13,349 nucleotides of DNA from Sulfuricurvum sp. (lineage in GTDB: Bacteria; Campylobacterota; Campylobacteria; Campylobacterales; Sulfurimonadaceae). The notes under the pieces are model-generated. The model was given only the letters and a program-made list of their open reading frames with translations, had not been told where the DNA came from and did not search any database. Below, piece after piece: positions 12,881 through 13,349 of the stretch (the first letter of the stretch is position 1; each line of letters begins with the position of its first letter). The DNA is taken from positions 1 to 13,349 of the forward strand of contig JAUXSZ010000098.1 of the NCBI GenBank assembly GCA_030679635.1, written 5' to 3'. The position numbers were made by a program, and so were the translations under genes.

Positions 12881-13349
12881 TCACTTTGGTCTGTTTTTAT
12901 CATTATAACGTGAATGTGCGGCTTCGTATTCATGGGGATGATTTAGATTGATAAAATACTCTTCGTTGTCGAAGTGGACATAGTGCGTTTGGCTTGAGCC
13001 CAGGAGTTTTCCGAGTCTATGATCCCCTTCACGCAACATACGACAGAGTTCGCTCAAAAGGGAAATATGGTAGATCCCCACCATCGGGTGGGTGCCTGAG
13101 GGTGTTTTGGAAATAACGGCGTCGTAGTGGGGTGCATCGGCAGCGATTAGGGCTTGAATCACCTCTTCTCCCACAAAGGGGGTATCCACGCTCAACACAA
13201 AGATCCTCTCGCGATCAAGGGCATGAAAAGCGGCTACAAATCCTGCGGTGGGGGCAAAATCGGACAATGCAGGGTCTTCAATAACGGGTGGGTTGAATTT
13301 GAATTTCTCTCGGCTTTTGGCGGAAAGATGAACATCAGCAAAGAGTTTG
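12881..13349 (-). CDS. mobA: MobA-type molybdenum cofactor guanylyltransferase (N-terminus outside window)
   Basis: The minus-strand frame is open from the window edge to a TGA at 12881-12883, giving 155 complete codons. It begins KLFADVHLSAKSREKFKF, continues with IEDPALSDFAPTAGFVAAF and then RIFVLSVDTPFVG, the MobA metal/GTP-binding region (DTPF). It ends with FINLNHPHEYEAAH, where the NLN motif of the MobA C-terminus is clear. The N-terminal GTP-binding loop lies beyond the window. The apparent start at 13267 is a TTG inside conserved sequence and is not the real start. MobA attaches GMP to molybdopterin to make the guanine dinucleotide cofactor, the form used by DMSO-reductase-family enzymes such as the one at 3650-8889. 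The gene is followed after 7 bases by moaC. Confidence 0.93.
   Translation of the reverse strand, partial: KLFADVHLSAKSREKFKFNPPVIEDPALSDFAPTAGFVAAFHALDRERIFVLSVDTPFVGEEVIQALIAADAPHYDAVISKTPSGTHPMVGIYHISLLSELCRMLREGDHRLGKLLGSSQTHYVHFDNEEYFINLNHPHEYEAAHSRYNDKNRPK

Noticed and set aside
12874..12933. Longer MoaC start adding 20 residues
   Set aside because: The extension is unlike MoaC, would overlap mobA by more than 50 bases, and exceeds the family length.
13265..13267. TTG start for a 128-aa MobA
   Set aside because: The frame stays open to the window edge, and the upstream codons encode conserved MobA sequence, so the TTG is an internal Leu codon.
1..13349. CRISPR arrays, tRNA or rRNA genes, insertion sequences
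   Set aside because: No regularly spaced repeats, cloverleaf-like segments, transposase frames or terminal inverted repeats were seen.

Overview
The window looks like chromosomal DNA of a sulfur-metabolising Campylobacterota (Epsilonproteobacteria), most likely from the Sulfuricurvum/Sulfurimonas neighbourhood. This is an inference from three things: the moderate GC content and codon use, a DUF493 protein that strongly resembles Helicobacter pylori HP0495, and the mix of periplasmic rhodanese and molybdoenzyme genes. No 16S rRNA or other decisive marker is present.

Layout. (1) Positions 1-152 hold the 3' end of an unidentified plus-strand gene, followed by a GC-rich REP-like hairpin. (2) Positions 186-2192 hold a tight, overlapping minus-strand operon: a leucine-rich-repeat-variant (LRV) protein, a small helical protein of unknown function, and an Mrp/ApbC-type P-loop ATPase. 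(3) Positions 2193-2515 are a divergent, AT-rich regulatory region with two clear dyads and a TATAAT box. (4) Positions 2516-9287 are the centrepiece, a plus-strand operon encoding a secreted two-domain rhodanese with a coiled-coil linker, then the alpha (Mo-bisMGD), beta (Fe-S) and gamma (haem b plus haem c) subunits of a periplasmic type II DMSO-reductase-family enzyme, then a small secreted cysteine-containing protein and a terminator-like hairpin. (5) Positions 9395-11042 hold a TorD-type chaperone and a four-cluster ferredoxin that overlap by 8 bp. (6) Positions 11074-13349 hold a minus-strand operon, mobA (5' end outside the window), moaC, a DUF493 gene and a long coiled-coil protein, which converges on the ferredoxin gene.

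How the genes fit together. The alpha subunit has a Tat signal and the His-Cys3 cluster motif of the type II group (Nar/Ser/Clr/Ddh/Ebd). The beta subunit has four Fe-S clusters, one of them predicted 3Fe-4S, and probably travels with alpha through Tat. The gamma subunit has a Sec signal, an ethylbenzene-dehydrogenase-type haem b domain and, unusually, a fused C-terminal monohaem cytochrome c. No quinone-reactive membrane subunit is encoded, so electrons probably pass to or from soluble periplasmic cytochromes. TorD would protect and load the alpha subunit, and MoaC and MobA belong to the pathway that makes its cofactor. The operon-leading periplasmic rhodanese points to a sulfur (or selenium) substrate, but the substrate cannot be read from the sequence. 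This complex with its rhodanese and small cysteine protein is the best candidate here for an undescribed system.
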